In this document: one piece after another, positions 1-9,892 of the stretch
Numbering within the stretch: position 1 is the stretch's first letter
Layout of the letters: each line of letters begins with the position of its first letter
Assembly: GCA_037349315.1 (NCBI GenBank)
Contig: JBAIAC010000024.1
Coordinates: 39,529,501 to 39,593,500 of the forward strand
Length of the DNA stretch: 64,000 nt
Origin: Chelydra serpentina
Lineage: Eukaryota; Chordata; Testudines; Chelydridae
Direction of reading: 5' to 3'
The notes under the pieces: model-generated
What the model was told of the DNA's origin: nothing
Databases searched by the model: none
Seen by the model: the letters and a program-made list of their open reading frames with translations, nothing else
Program-made: the position numbers and the translations under genes

Positions 1-856
1 CGTGCACCCGTCCTCACGACGAAGCCCTTACCATCGACTTCTAGGGCTCTTAAAATCGATCTCACCACTCCACCCCCAACGAGAGAATTAGCGCTTAAAG
101 CGATATTGCCGAATCGATGTAGGCTTAGTGAGGACGCAATTCGACAGTATCGGCCTCCTAAATCTATCCCACTGTGCAACAGCTGACCGCTCTGGACAGC
201 GGTCTGAGCTCGAATGCTCCTCCCAGGTAGACAGGAAAAGCCCCGCGAACTTTTGAATTTCATTTCCTGTTTGGCCAGCGTGGTGAGCTGCAGGTGAGTG
301 CAGATCTCATCAGCAGAGGTGACCATGATGGAGTCCCAGAACCGAAGACGAGCTCCAGCATGGACCGAGCGTGAGGTACTCGATCTGATCGCTGTTTGGG
401 GAGACGAAACCGTGCTAGCAGAGCTAGGGTCCAAAAGAAGAAACGCCAAGACATATGCCAAAGTCTCCAAGGGCATGCAGGACAGAGGCTACAACAGGGA
501 CGCGCAACAGTGCCGCGTGAAAATTAAGGAGCTCAGGCAAGCCTACCAAAAAACCAGAGATGCAAACAACCGCTCTGGGTCAGAGCCGCTTCTATGATGC
601 CGCTTCTATGATGAGCTGCATGCCATTCTAGGAGGTGCAGCCAGCACAGACCCTCCCATGTGGTTTGACTCCGTATGTGGATCATCAGAACCCACAGAGG
701 AGCCTGATGATGATAATGATGCTGAAAATAGCACACAGACCCAGCAAGGAAGCGGAGAAGCCCTTTTCCCCGACAGCCAGGAACTCTTTCTCACCCTGGA
801 GCAAGTACAGTTCGAACCCTCCCAAGGCGTGCTCGATGCAGGAGAAGGGACCTCTG

Positions 857-1768
857 GTGAGTGTACCTCTGTTTAATTAATACATGTTTTATAAGCAAGC
901 GTGTTTAATGATTAATTCGTGGCCAGTACAGCCACAGCTACTCGAAAAGTCTGTTAACATGTTCGGGGATGGAGCAGAAATCCTCCGGGGACATCTCCAG
1001 AAAGATCTCCTGGATGTGCTCCCAAAGCCTGTGCATGAGGTTTCTGGGGAGGGCAGCCTTATCCTGTGCTCCGTGGTAACACACTCTGCCGCGCCAGGCA
1101 AGCAGCACGTAGTCTGGAATCAGTGCTTTGCAAAGCATGGCGGCGTACGGTCCCGGTTTTTGCTGGCATTCAAGCAACATCCTTTCTTTATCTGTGTGTG
1201 TTATCCTCAGAAGAGTGATATCATTCATGGGAACCTGGTTGAAATAGGGGAATTTTAGTACGGGGGCATTCAGAGGGGCTCCGTCCCTGCTGGGCTGTTT
1301 GCCTGTGGCTGAACGGAAATCTTCCCCGCTGGGACCCACGCGGTGGGGGGAGGGGGCACAGCGAACATCTTGCCTGGGTGTGTGTGTGTGTGGGGGGGGG
1401 CGATTAGGTTCTCCCTGCATGTTAACCCGAAAACCGCCGCCCCCCCTAACTTTTCAATTGCTAACCTATTTGTTTTAAATTGCCAGCCCACGGGATGTTT
1501 GTTATGGGAAATGAGGGGGTTGCTGTTTGAAAACATTCCCGCCTGTTGTGAAGCTTAAAGAAGCCTATAGAGTGTCTTACCATGGCTGTCTGCAAGCCGA
1601 ATTCTGTTGCCCGCCGGACCTGCTTGTGTGATCTCTCACAGCAAACCGGCAGACCCTCAATATAAGAGGCCCAGTGCAACCTTGGACAAAATGCACATGT
1701 GATATGTAATGTTTTGTTCAAACAAAATGTGTCTTTTACATTTGTCTCCCGTTTGCTTCCTCCCACAG
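857..1768 (+). other. Intron of Harbinger ORF1
   Basis: GT (857-858) to AG (1767-1768), with a pyrimidine-rich tract before the acceptor. The junction keeps the reading frame. Copy 2 shows the same donor context (ACCTCTG/GTGAGTGTACC) on the other strand. The intron hosts a conserved antisense ORF (938-1228). Confidence 0.65.
938..1228 (-). CDS. Candidate third Harbinger ORF, 96 codons, antisense in the ORF1 intron
   Basis: An open frame of 96 codons starts at ATG 1226-1228 with MNDITLLRIT and ends at 938. It lies wholly inside the ORF1 intron, on the transposase strand. Copy 2 (21879-22169, +) encodes the same protein at the same relative place, also 96 codons, aligned without gaps with about 68 identical positions. 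Shared stretches include DKERML, CQQ-PGPY, LLAWR, KAALPRNL and HVNRLF. The frame is open further upstream to 1420, but the start shared with copy 2 is at 1228; just before it both copies read CAACCAGGT, which could also be a splice acceptor for an upstream exon. I recognise no known domain. It could be an accessory protein of the element or an exon captured from a host gene. Confidence 0.5.
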   Translation of the reverse strand: MNDITLLRITHTDKERMLLECQQKPGPYAAMLCKALIPDYVLLAWRGRVCYHGAQDKAALPRNLMHRLWEHIQEIFLEMSPEDFCSIPEHVNRLFE

Positions 1769-2441
1769 CTACAAATGTTTCAACGCCACCCCTTTCATCA
1801 CCATCCCAGAGGCTAGCGAAGATAAGAAGTAAAAAGAAAAGGAGTCGAGACAATATGTTCTCAGAACTCATGGAATCCTCCCACTCTGAGGCTGCCCAGC
1901 AGAATGCGTGGAGGCAGACACTGTCTGAGTCCAGGAAGGCAGAATTTGATCGCGCGGACAAGTGGCGTGCTGAGGACAATGACTGGCGGGCTGAAGAGAG
2001 ACAGTGGCGGGATGAAGAGAGTAGGTGGCGTCAGCGTGCAGAGAGAAGGCAGGATGCAATTCTGAGGCTACTGGAGGATCAAATGGAAATCCTCCGGCTT
2101 ATGGCTGAGGACAGGCGTAGGGTTCAGGAAAGGCCGCCTGAGCCCAGACCGCCGCTACAGCCCCTGTGTAACCAACAGCCCTCCTTCCCGAGTCCCATAA
2201 CCTCATCCCCGAGACGCCCAAGAACGCGTTTGGGTGGCCTCCGTGCTCCCAGCCACTCAAGCCAAGAGAACAGTCCAAGCAAGAAAGGGCTGGCATTCAA
2301 TAAGTTTTAAAGTGCTGTGTGTCCTTGTCCTTCCCTCACCCCCTCCTCCACCACCCATCCTGGTGCTTCCCTTCCTCCACCACCTATCCCGGGAGACTGT
2401 GTCAGTTACCACCATAGTCCCCCCTCTGTGTTTTACAAATT

Positions 2442-2481
2442 AATAAAGAATGCATGATTTTTAAACAAGAATTACTTTATT
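2442..2481. terminator. Convergent polyadenylation signals of Harbinger ORF1 and transposase
   Basis: AATAAA at 2442-2447 (+) serves ORF1, and the complement of AATAAA (TTTATT, 2476-2481) serves the minus-strand transposase. Only about 28 bp separate them, so the two transcripts should overlap at their 3' ends. Copy 2 keeps the same arrangement (20627-20632 and 20661-20666). Confidence 0.55.
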
Positions 2482-2588
2482 TCCTCTGCAAGCGGTGATC
2501 GAGGGGGGGAGGGCAGGGCGGTTTGGGTAAAGGGAAGTAGAGCGAATGAAGGGGCGGGGCTTTTCATTACTGGGGAAAAACAGAACTT

Positions 2589-3884
2589 TCACACAGCATC
2601 CTGGCCATTCATGAAACTTGTTTTCAAAGCTTCCCTGATGCGCAACACACCCTGCTGTACTCTTGTAATAGCCCTGGTGTCTGGCTGCGCATAACCAGCG
2701 GCCAGGCGATTTGCCTCAACCTCCCACCCTGCCATAAACGTCTCCCCCTTACTCTCACAGATATTGTGGAGCGCACAGCAAGCAGTAATAACAATAGGAA
2801 CATTGGTTTCGCTGAGATCTAACCTAGTTAATAAACTTCGCCATCTTGCTTTTAAACGGCCAAATGCACACTCCACCACCATTCTGCACTTGCTCAGCCT
2901 ATAGTTGAAAAGGTCCTGACTACTGTCCAGGCTACCTGTGTATGGCTTCATGAGCCATGGCATTAAGGGGTAGGCTGGGTCCCCAAGGATAACTATGGGC
3001 ATCTCAACATCCCCAACGGTTATTTTCTGGTCTGGGAAGAAAGTCCCTTGCTGCAGCAGCTGAAACAGACCAGAGTTCCTGAAGATGCGAGCGTCATGTA
3101 CCTTTCCCGGCCATCCCACGTTGATGTTGGTGAAACGCCCCTTGTGATCCACCAGTGCTTGCAGCACTATTGAAAAGTAACCCTTTCGGTTTATGTACTC
3201 GCTGGCTTGGTGGTCCGGTGCCAAGATAGGGATATGGGTTCCGTCTATCGCCCCTCCACAGTTCGGGAAGCCCATTGCTGCAAAGCCATCCAGTATGAGC
3301 TGCACATTTCCCAGACTCACAACCCTTGGTACAAGCAGCTTGGTGATCGCCCTGGCTACTTGCATGACAACAGCCCCCACTGTAGATTTTCCCACTCCGA
3401 ATTGATTCGCGACTGACCGGTAGCTGTCTGGCGTTGCAAGCTTCCACAGGGCTATCGCCAGTCGCTTCTCTACTGTGAGGGCTGCTCTCATCTTGGTGTT
3501 CTGGTGCTTCAGGGCAGGGGAAAGCAACTCACAAAGTTCCATGAAAGTGCCCTTACGCATGCGAAAGTTTCGCAGCCACTGGGATTCATCCCAGACCTGC
3601 AGCACTATGTGGTCCCACCACTCTGTGCTTGTTTCCCGGGCCCAGAATCGGCGTTCCACTGTATCAACGAGCCCCATTACCACCATGATGTCCACCTTGC
3701 GGGGGGGCCTTTTCTGAGAGAGGTCTGTCTCCATGTCCTCATCACTCTCCTCAGGCTGATGCTGTCTCGTCCTCGCCTCCTGTTGCTCTAGCAGCTCCCG
3801 GTTCTCGGTCTCCATATACTCCTGGACAATGCGCGTGGTGTTCATAACGGCCATAACAGTTGCGGTGATCTGATCGTGCTCCAT
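2589..3884 (-). CDS. PIF/Harbinger DDE transposase (HARBI1-like), uninterrupted
   Basis: This is a nuclease-like transposase of the IS5/PIF-Harbinger group, which cuts the element at its ends and inserts it at a 3-bp target. The frame is open for 431 codons from ATG 3882-3884; it is open to 4040, but the 3884 start matches the start seen in copy 2 (12689). Domains in order: charged N-terminal region, the MRKGTFMELCELLSPAL helix region, a helix-turn-helix-like stretch (YRSVANQFGVGKSTV), then the DDE nuclease domain with GGAIDGTHIPI (first D), GKVHDARIFRNSGLF (second D), GDPAYPLMPW and VVECAFGRLKARWR (final E). All three acidic positions are present and no stop or frameshift is visible. Activity also needs ORF1, which is broken here. 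Confidence 0.88.
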   Translation of the reverse strand: MEHDQITATVMAVMNTTRIVQEYMETENRELLEQQEARTRQHQPEESDEDMETDLSQKRPPRKVDIMVVMGLVDTVERRFWARETSTEWWDHIVLQVWDESQWLRNFRMRKGTFMELCELLSPALKHQNTKMRAALTVEKRLAIALWKLATPDSYRSVANQFGVGKSTVGAVVMQVARAITKLLVPRVVSLGNVQLILDGFAAMGFPNCGGAIDGTHIPILAPDHQASEYINRKGYFSIVLQALVDHKGRFTNINVGWPGKVHDARIFRNSGLFQLLQQGTFFPDQKITVGDVEMPIVILGDPAYPLMPWLMKPYTGSLDSSQDLFNYRLSKCRMVVECAFGRLKARWRSLLTRLDLSETNVPIVITACCALHNICESKGETFMAGWEVEANRLAAGYAQPDTRAITRVQQGVLRIREALKTSFMNGQDAV

Positions 3885-4149
3885 GCTTCCCCTGGTACGC
3901 TGTTTGCAGGACAGCAGAGTGGGAGCAGAAGCGGCGGGTGGATAACAATGGTGGCAGCAATATGGCGCCCGCACGAAAAAAGGCGCGAAAGGATTTTTCG
4001 CTCCCCCCTCAGGTGCTTTCACGGAGGGAGGGGGGAGCAAGGGTTAGGCTCATTTCCTTCTAGCTGCAGATAGTACAATATGCCGTGAGCAGGGGTTAGG
4101 CGCCTTTCCTTCCAGCTGCAGATGGTACAATAAGCTCTACTGACCCCCT

Positions 4150-4222
4150 CAAGGATTGAACTCGCAACCCCGGGTTTAGCGGGTCAACGCTCATACCGCT
4201 GAGCTATCCCTCTGCCCGTGTT
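4150..4222 (-). repeat. tRNA-like unit (A- and B-box), unit 1
   Basis: The minus strand reads like a degenerate tRNA: an A-box region (GATAGCTCAGCGGTATGAG), a central GACCCGCTAAACCC anticodon-arm-like segment, and a B-box-like region (GAGTTCAATCC). The T-arm pairs partly, but the acceptor ends do not pair well, so this is a tRNA-derived repeat and not a tRNA gene. It lies in the subterminal part of Harbinger copy 1. Confidence 0.55.
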
Positions 4223-4471
4223 CCAGGCAGTGCTGAATCTCCCTTAAAGAAAACGTAAAAAAGTGCCCCCGGCCAGCCACACCAAAGGCCGCCGGCCAGG
4301 AGCACTGTAATGTCAAGCATATTGTACGATCTGCAGCTAGAAGGCAAGGAGCCTCTCCTGTATGGTCCCGCGACCACAACCATTTATGGCATATTGCACG
4401 ATCTGCAGCTAGAAGGCAAGGAGCTTATGCTGTGCAGTCCCGCGACTACCAGCCTCAGGCGGAATGGCCCC

Positions 4472-4543
4472 CTCAAGGATTGAACTCGCAACCCCGGGTT
4501 TAGCGGGCCAACGCTCAGAACGCTGAGCTATCCCTCTGCCCGT
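4472..4543 (-). repeat. tRNA-like unit, unit 2
   Basis: A second copy of the unit at 4150-4222, same orientation, differing at a few positions (for example AACGCTGAG where unit 1 has TACCGCTGAG on the + strand). It is flanked by the same GATCTGCAGCTAGAAGGCAA-type repeat as unit 1, so a roughly 320-bp tRNA-like plus spacer module has been duplicated in tandem. Confidence 0.55.
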
Positions 4544-5008
4544 ATTATACCGTGACTGAATCTCCACTAGACCTAATGTGAAGGCGTACGCTGGAGATGT
4601 ACGGTAATTGTGAGCTGAGCAGCCTTCTGTAGCCTTCTGTAGCAAACATGGAAAGCACGCAGACAAGGCGCGAAAAAGATTGCTTTCAAGGAGGGAGGGA
4701 GGGACGTTTGATGGCCTGATGACATGTACCCAGAACCACCAGCGACATTTTTTTCTGCCCCATCAGGCTTTGGGATTGCAACCCAGAATTCCAATGGGCG
4801 GCGGAGACTGCGGGAACTGTGGGATAGCTACCCGCAATGCAATGCTTCGAAGGTCGATGCTAATCTCGCAACTGTGGACACAGACAATCGACCTCATGGT
4901 CTTAACGCTCTTTAGTGGGGACACACACAATCGATTCCATTAATTCGGGTTTTAATATATCGACTTCTATAATTTCGACCTAATTCTGTAGTGTAGACGT
5001 ACCCCTAG

Positions 5009-6220
5009 AGAGCAGTTATGAGACAGGAAAATATCAGTGACAGAGCTGATAATAAAAAATAAAAGTTCTGATACAAAAATTCTCTGCACTGACTACCTGG
5101 TCAAGGTTTCTGTTCCCTGCCCCCTGGCATATTTAAGTATGCCAGAAATGAAATTAATTGGTAATTGAGATCAATGATATAATAGGTATATTTACCTACC
5201 AGTTATTTGCCAACAGCAGATTTTATTAGCAATGTCTGTATTGTGCTGTGTCAGTGACTGAATGAGTGCTGCAAGCATATCCAGCTCTGAGATCTTATTC
5301 TAAGTCAATGAATCAGTGTCTTTAGAAAAACTTGATTTACAGGACAAGTTCGGGTGTACTGCAATCACAAAATTGAAACAGCTTCATTAAGAAGCAAGTG
5401 CAGGAGTAATCCATCAGTTTATATCGATGTATACTGCGGAGTTTCATGATTTATATGTACAAAACCACAAACCTAAAAAAAGTAATCAAATTGCCTCTCC
5501 AACCACTCGACTACCCTTCTTATTAAATAATCAGTGGCATTTAACGTCATCTCATTTTGGCAGTCTTCGCCCATTGGGTTCTTCCTTTTTTTTTTTTTTA
5601 TGAGGCTTTAAGAATTTTACATCCATATACTTGAAAGGATGAATGTTATTAAAATTATTGGGGAAGAGTCCTAAGTGTCTACAATATCATATTACATTCT
5701 ATATAGCTCAGGACTGGGAGTCAGAAAAATCTGGAATTTTCCATATTTGACAGATGAATTACATGTATTTTTTTAAATGACCACTTCATCATGTCCATTT
5801 GTGTACAAAAATGCAAATAAAATAGCCATATATATAAATGTAAATAAATTAAATCATATATAAGCAAATGAATGTATATCCTATGCATGTATCTGTATTT
5901 AAAATACAAATAACTACAACACATTTTTCAAATTTTCATTAGTCCCCTAGTGAGTGTGTAAATGCTGAAGGCACCAATGATAAGGGACCCAACGAGCCCT
6001 TAAACGTTAGAAAGTCTGGAGGAATCCAGTCAATTATCTGCTGCCATGTAACTATTACCCATTCATTATCATGTGAACCAATTTCTACCACCCAGTCAAT
6101 CTTACATTTGCCCCAATCCCACAATCCTTTGGCCCTGATCTTGCAATCTATAAAGTGTGAGTGTAACCCACACATCTTCTGAGTGTGGTGTTCTGTCCCA
6201 TTTAGTGGCACCAAGACCAC
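5009..6220. other. Unassigned intergenic DNA
   Basis: AT-rich sequence with no coding frame I can support. It holds a short T-run near 5586-5599. ORFs here are short and lack recognisable motifs. Confidence 0.6.
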
Positions 6221-6223
6221 TTA

Positions 6224-6523
6224 GCCCTGGTATACACTAGGGGAGGGGGGGAGAATCGACCTAATATACGCAACTTCAGCTATGAGAATAGCATAGCTGA
6301 AGTTGACGTATCTTAGGTCGACTTACCTTGCATCCTCCCGGCGCGGGGTTGACTGCCGCCGCTCCCCTGTCGACTCCGCTTCCACCTCTCGCTGCGGTGC
6401 AGTACAGGAGTCGACGGCAGAGCGATCGGGGATCAATTTATCGCATCTACACTAGACACGATAAATCGATCCCTGATAGATCGATCACTACCCACCGATC
6501 CCGCAGGTAGTGTAGACGTACCC
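6224..6523. mobile_element. Harbinger-type MITE (300 bp)
   Basis: Flanked by TTA on both sides (6221-6223, 6524-6526). The ends are imperfect inverted repeats: GCCCTGGTATACACTA on the left and the complement of GGGTACGTCTACACTACC on the right. The inside has no long ORF but holds internal hairpins around AGCTATGAGAATAGCATAGCT and GATAAATCGAT. The right terminus matches the right end of Harbinger copy 1, so it was probably moved by a related transposase. Confidence 0.8.
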
Positions 6524-6557
6524 TTAGAGAGCAATTAATGAGTCTGCTCTAGAGCCT

Positions 6558-6665
6558 TCGCTAATAGCTAGTTGGCTTTTAGCTCATGCGGTAGAGGCTC
6601 ATGCACTAAGTTCCGGAGGTCCCCAGTTCTATCTCGACTGGGGTTTGTTGGCGTTACATGAGCAA
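6558..6665 (+). repeat. tRNA-derived SINE head
   Basis: An A-box-like TTAGCTCATGCGGTAGAGG is followed about 35 bases later by a B-box-like GGTCCCCAGTTCTATCTC. This spacing and these sequences are typical of the pol III promoter of a tRNA-derived SINE. No clear tail or target-site duplication was identified, so the 3' limit is approximate. Confidence 0.5.
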
Positions 6666-6669
6666 ATGC

Positions 6670-8040
6670 TTGACTAGGCTGCATGTGGGCAAAGTCAGCC
6701 TGCACTCTCTCAAGTCAGGATTAGGCTCTTTTATTTGGGTGTTGAACTGAATCATGTGTTGGATGCATCTGAATATGTAAGCTGTTTGTGGAGGAACTTG
6801 CTGGCTGAATCTTTAATGATGCATTTGCAGATTTTTCTGGTGTTCCATGTGGTAAGGTTGTTATATGTATCTGACAGAGAGGGACAAAAATATTTGGTTG
6901 GGTGTTAGCTATACTGCATGTTCACACCCTTTTAACCATAATTATATTTTAATGACGTTTTCTTGTGGGGGAAGATACTTGTGTATATCACTTGGGTGTT
7001 TTGAAACTTAATTCATTAATGTTTCTAAAGTACCTTGATATTCTGTGATATGGAGGCATGATAGAAGTGCACAGTATTACTGTTATCTCCATTGGTTATC
7101 CATTTCTGCTGAATAAGTATTTTGAGCTGAAGCGAGGGTAGTTTATTAGCTGCCTGCTGAAATTATAACCAAGAGAATTGGTTTTACTAAGCTACTGCAC
7201 ATCGCTACCTCTTTACAGTGAATGTGACATTGACCTCAACTGGCCAAAGATTGCTACTGCTTAGAGCAAGAAATTAGGACTTGCAAGAGAGGATTGTAAT
7301 ATATACAGTATCTTGCAGGGGAATTATGAGGCTAATTTAATGTTTGTAAAGGATTTAGCTCCTCAGAGGTTGAAATGCTATATACGTGCTATTATAAAGA
7401 AGAATTAAAATTAAAAAATAAGGAATAATGACAAATCAAAGAGGTGTCCTGGAGGGAAAAGATGTTACTGGGTCAATATCATGTTGCATGGAGGAAAACT
7501 TATTCATGTGTTGATCAAATTTCTACAAATATTTTAAAAGCTTGCTATTCTTTCTGTGGAACGGATTTTTCTATAATATATGGGGACCTGAGTCAGATTA
7601 ATTAATCTAAAGGTACACCTATAAAGGTAGATAAGTATAATTAAAAATAAGATTACAGTACTGGTGTAATTGATTAAACAATCTATTAATTTTGAAGAAA
7701 ATGTCACACTTTTGAAAGGGGGCAGCCAGAAGGTGATGAAACGACTGCACTTCACTTGTATTCTCCAAAATATAAGAAAAGTTACAGAGCAGTGAGATAT
7801 AAAAATAAATTCTTTGCGGTTGTAAAAACATTGCATAATGTTTATGTTTCTGCAATGAGAAGAACTGATTAAATTAAACCCCTTTGGAAGTTCGTTGACT
7901 TCCAAAAGTTCAAGAGTAACCCAAGCAGGTGAGGTACATTCTAATTAGAAAGTTCTCACCATAGTTCAGGACAAATTGTATTTCTAAGCGATCCATCTAT
8001 GAGATCCTATGTTAAGTTAATTATTTGTTAACAGCTTCCT
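6670..8040. other. Unassigned intergenic DNA
   Basis: AT-rich, with no coding frame showing a recognisable domain. The two overlapping minus-strand frames near 7534-7905 are low-complexity, isoleucine- and phenylalanine-rich translations of AT-rich DNA. Confidence 0.6.
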
Positions 8041-8957
8041 ATGACAACCTCTGAAACAGAGTGGAGGAAAGGTTATTTAGTATATTGCAAAGTTGAAAGT
8101 GCTCCATTCATAACCAGTCATCTTATCCACCACTTCCCTACCACCGCCTGCTGCGTGTCGGAGATGTCTCCCTGCCACGTCCACAGTCCTCACTGCCACA
8201 TCCCTCTTGACAGTCTCTATCCTAACCTGGTTCCTGGGCATGCCTTTTCTATCCTGCCTTTTCCTAAGGGGGCAATGTCTTTTTATATGGCCCACCTCAT
8301 GGGATTGAAAACAACCTCTTTGCCTCCCTTTGGCCATAGGCCTCCCATTGTCCTCCCTTTGCTCAGCCCCTTTACCTGGGCTAGCCTTGACTCTACAGCT
8401 CATGTACAGGAACTCCCGCTGCAGGTGCCCCTGTTGCTCACAGGCCCAACGTGCCCATCCCCTCCCTTTTTCCTCACATGTGGGACTCTCCTGGGCTCTT
8501 TCTTCCTCCCATTCTCTGAGTGAGGCTTCTGTCCCCCATCCCGGTAGGGGCTGTCTCCCTTCCAGTGTCCTTGTCGCCCACAGGCATAACAAGGCCCTGT
8601 CCCTCCTGCCCTGATGCCGTGCTTCCCACTCACTCTCTGTGGCCTCTAGTGACCTCTTCCCACAGGAGCCTGAATATATGCAGCTGCTTCTCAGCTAGCT
8701 GGGCCATAGAGGCCTGCAAGTACTCTTGTGCCTCCCACTATCTTTTGGGTTTCGAGTACCTGCCACAGCAGGGCCTGGAGTCTCCCTTGATGACTGTCAG
8801 CCCCTTTCTGTAGGGACAGCGACTCTGAAGTCCAGCCTGGGAGGGTGTATGATCCCTCGGCAAAACATGATTCCACATATTGCAGTTCCATTGTCTCTGC
8901 ACCTTCACAGTCTCTCAAATAGTCTTTCAAATCCCTGTGACAGGCAATCATCCCCAC
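8041..8957 (-). pseudogene. LTR-retrotransposon gag fragment with two decayed zinc knuckles
   Basis: Minus-strand frames 8957-8691, 8633-8400 and 8592-8077 together resemble the C-terminal half of a Gag protein. Two CX2CX4HX4C nucleocapsid knuckles are visible in decayed form: CYACGRQGHWKGDS (last Cys replaced by Ser) and CFQSHEVGHIKRHC (second Cys replaced by Ser), the second followed by basic residues. The frames are broken by shifts. In living Gag proteins these knuckles bind the element's RNA. The associated LTR-like sequence lies at 9158-9354 and 9893-10089. Family (Gypsy-like or ERV) not resolved. Confidence 0.6.
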
Positions 8958-9157
8958 AGTCCTCTATCATCCCCGTATAGTGGGTGACCATATGCCAGCA
9001 TTCCCCATAAAATTGTCACAGTGTGCATCACTCATCACCTGACTGGCAGTTCCTAGTCACGCTAGAAATTTGCTCAAGGTCAACATCCCCATCCAAATCT
9101 GCACATCTTCACTTGATCTCCACCATCTGTCTGCAGCCCCACTTGCTGCCTCAGGAT

Positions 9158-9354
9158 CCAATAGGAGAGGGGCTGTGAGGAGTGGCCAATCAGGGACCAG
9201 CAGGCCCATATAAGAAGAGCTGCATGACAGAGCAGGGTCAGTAGCTGTTTGGAGTAGGCTGCAATCGTGGAGCACCTTAGACAGAGTAGTGCAGGCAGGA
9301 ACCCAGGGAGGGGAGAAGGAGCTCTGGACAGGTTCCTAAGACTGAGAAGGGTGC
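9158..9354 (+). repeat. Inverted LTR-like repeat, arm 1
   Basis: This 197-bp segment is repeated in reverse complement at 9893-10089; read by eye the two are identical. It carries a CCAAT motif (GGCCAATCAGG) and a TATA-like CATATAAG about 15-20 bp further on, as expected of an LTR promoter. It is opposite in orientation to the gag fragment next to it. Confidence 0.8.
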
Positions 9355-9370
9355 TTTGGCACCCTTCTCA
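9343..9370. repeat. Short perfect hairpin at the foldback junction
   Basis: TGAGAAGGGTGC (9343-9354), a 4-base loop TTTG, then its exact complement (9359-9370). It sits exactly where arm 1 of the 197-bp inverted repeat ends, so it marks the fold-back point. Confidence 0.8.
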
Positions 9371-9399
9371 GCATCCTCTTCATGGCTTGGCCCTCCAGC

Positions 9400-9690
9400 C
9401 GGAGCCGTGACTAGGGATTTTGGCGCCCGAGGCAGTCAGGGGCGCAGAAGGGTCGCTGTAAGGGCGGCAGTCAGGCAGCATCCGGCAGCATGCCTGAAGG
9501 TGATCTGCCGGTCCCGCGCCTTTGGCGTACCCGCCGCCGAATTGCCACCGAAGGCGCAGGACCAGCGGACATCCCGCAGGCATGCCGCCGGACACTACCT
9601 GACTGCCGCCCTCACAGGACCCTTCTGCACCCCTCAGGTATGCGCACCCGAGGCGAGAGCTTCACTCGCCTCGCCCTCATTACGGCTCTG
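9400..9690. mobile_element. hAT-type MITE (291 bp)
   Basis: Flanked by the 8-bp direct repeat CCTCCAGC (9392-9399 and 9691-9698). Ends are inverted: CGGAGCCGTGACTAGG on the left against CAGAGCCGTAATGAGG read from the right. No coding capacity. It sits in the spacer between the two inverted LTR arms. Confidence 0.8.
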
Positions 9691-9892
9691 CCTCCAGCCA
9701 CGTCACTCTCTGTGTTTCCCCCTTCCGTTCGAGGTTTAGCTCTTCTTTTGTCCTTCCACTTCCCCAGTGGCAAATGAGGGAAAACCCATACCCCCGCACT
9801 ACTCCAGGTCCCAGTCCAGGGACCCACAGTCACTTGCTTTCCTTTGCCTCTACTGTCGCTGCATTTCCCTGGGCCACTTCTGCATGGCCAAA

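Larger units (their letters stand above)
325..2310 (+). pseudogene. Harbinger ORF1, Myb/SANT-like DNA-binding protein (2 exons, in-frame stop)
   Basis: In PIF/Harbinger elements ORF1 binds DNA and helps bring the transposase to the nucleus and to the element ends. Exon 1 (325-856) starts at tandem ATGs (325, 328) and encodes a trihelix/Myb-SANT-like domain: APAWTEREVLDLIAVWG, then a YNRDAQQCRVKIKELRQAY helix. A donor (CTG/GTGAGT at 857) and an acceptor (CCCACAG at 1762-1768) join in phase to exon 2 (1769-2310), which encodes a long charged, tryptophan-rich, probably coiled-coil segment (RADKWRAEDNDWRAEERQWR) and a proline-rich tail. It is broken by an in-frame TGA at 595-597, inside a 14-bp tandem duplication (586-599 and 600-613). 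The frame continues normally after the stop. Similar two-exon genes are often annotated in reptile genomes as ZSCAN29- or MSANTD-like. Confidence 0.75.
1..5005. mobile_element. PIF/Harbinger DNA transposon, copy 1 (left end outside window)
   Basis: The element carries the two genes expected of this superfamily in convergent orientation: a Myb/SANT-like ORF1 on + (325-2310, one intron) and a DDE transposase on - (2589-3884). The right end reads GTGTAGACGTACCCC and is followed by TAG at 5006-5008, a plausible copy of the 3-bp target site typical of Harbinger; the left end and its TSD lie upstream of base 1. The region 4060-4570 holds short direct repeats (three copies of a segment with GATCTGCAGCTAGAAGGCAA or close variants) and two tRNA-like units. 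Copy 2 at 12316-23202 has the same gene order in the opposite orientation. Confidence 0.85.

Noticed and set aside
4150..4543. True tRNA genes
   Set aside because: Box motifs are present, but the acceptor arms do not pair and the units lie in repeated transposon DNA.
8041..8614. Plus-strand ORFs of 160 and 94 codons
   Set aside because: They are opposite-strand shadows of the gag fragment, which has zinc-knuckle residues on the minus strand.
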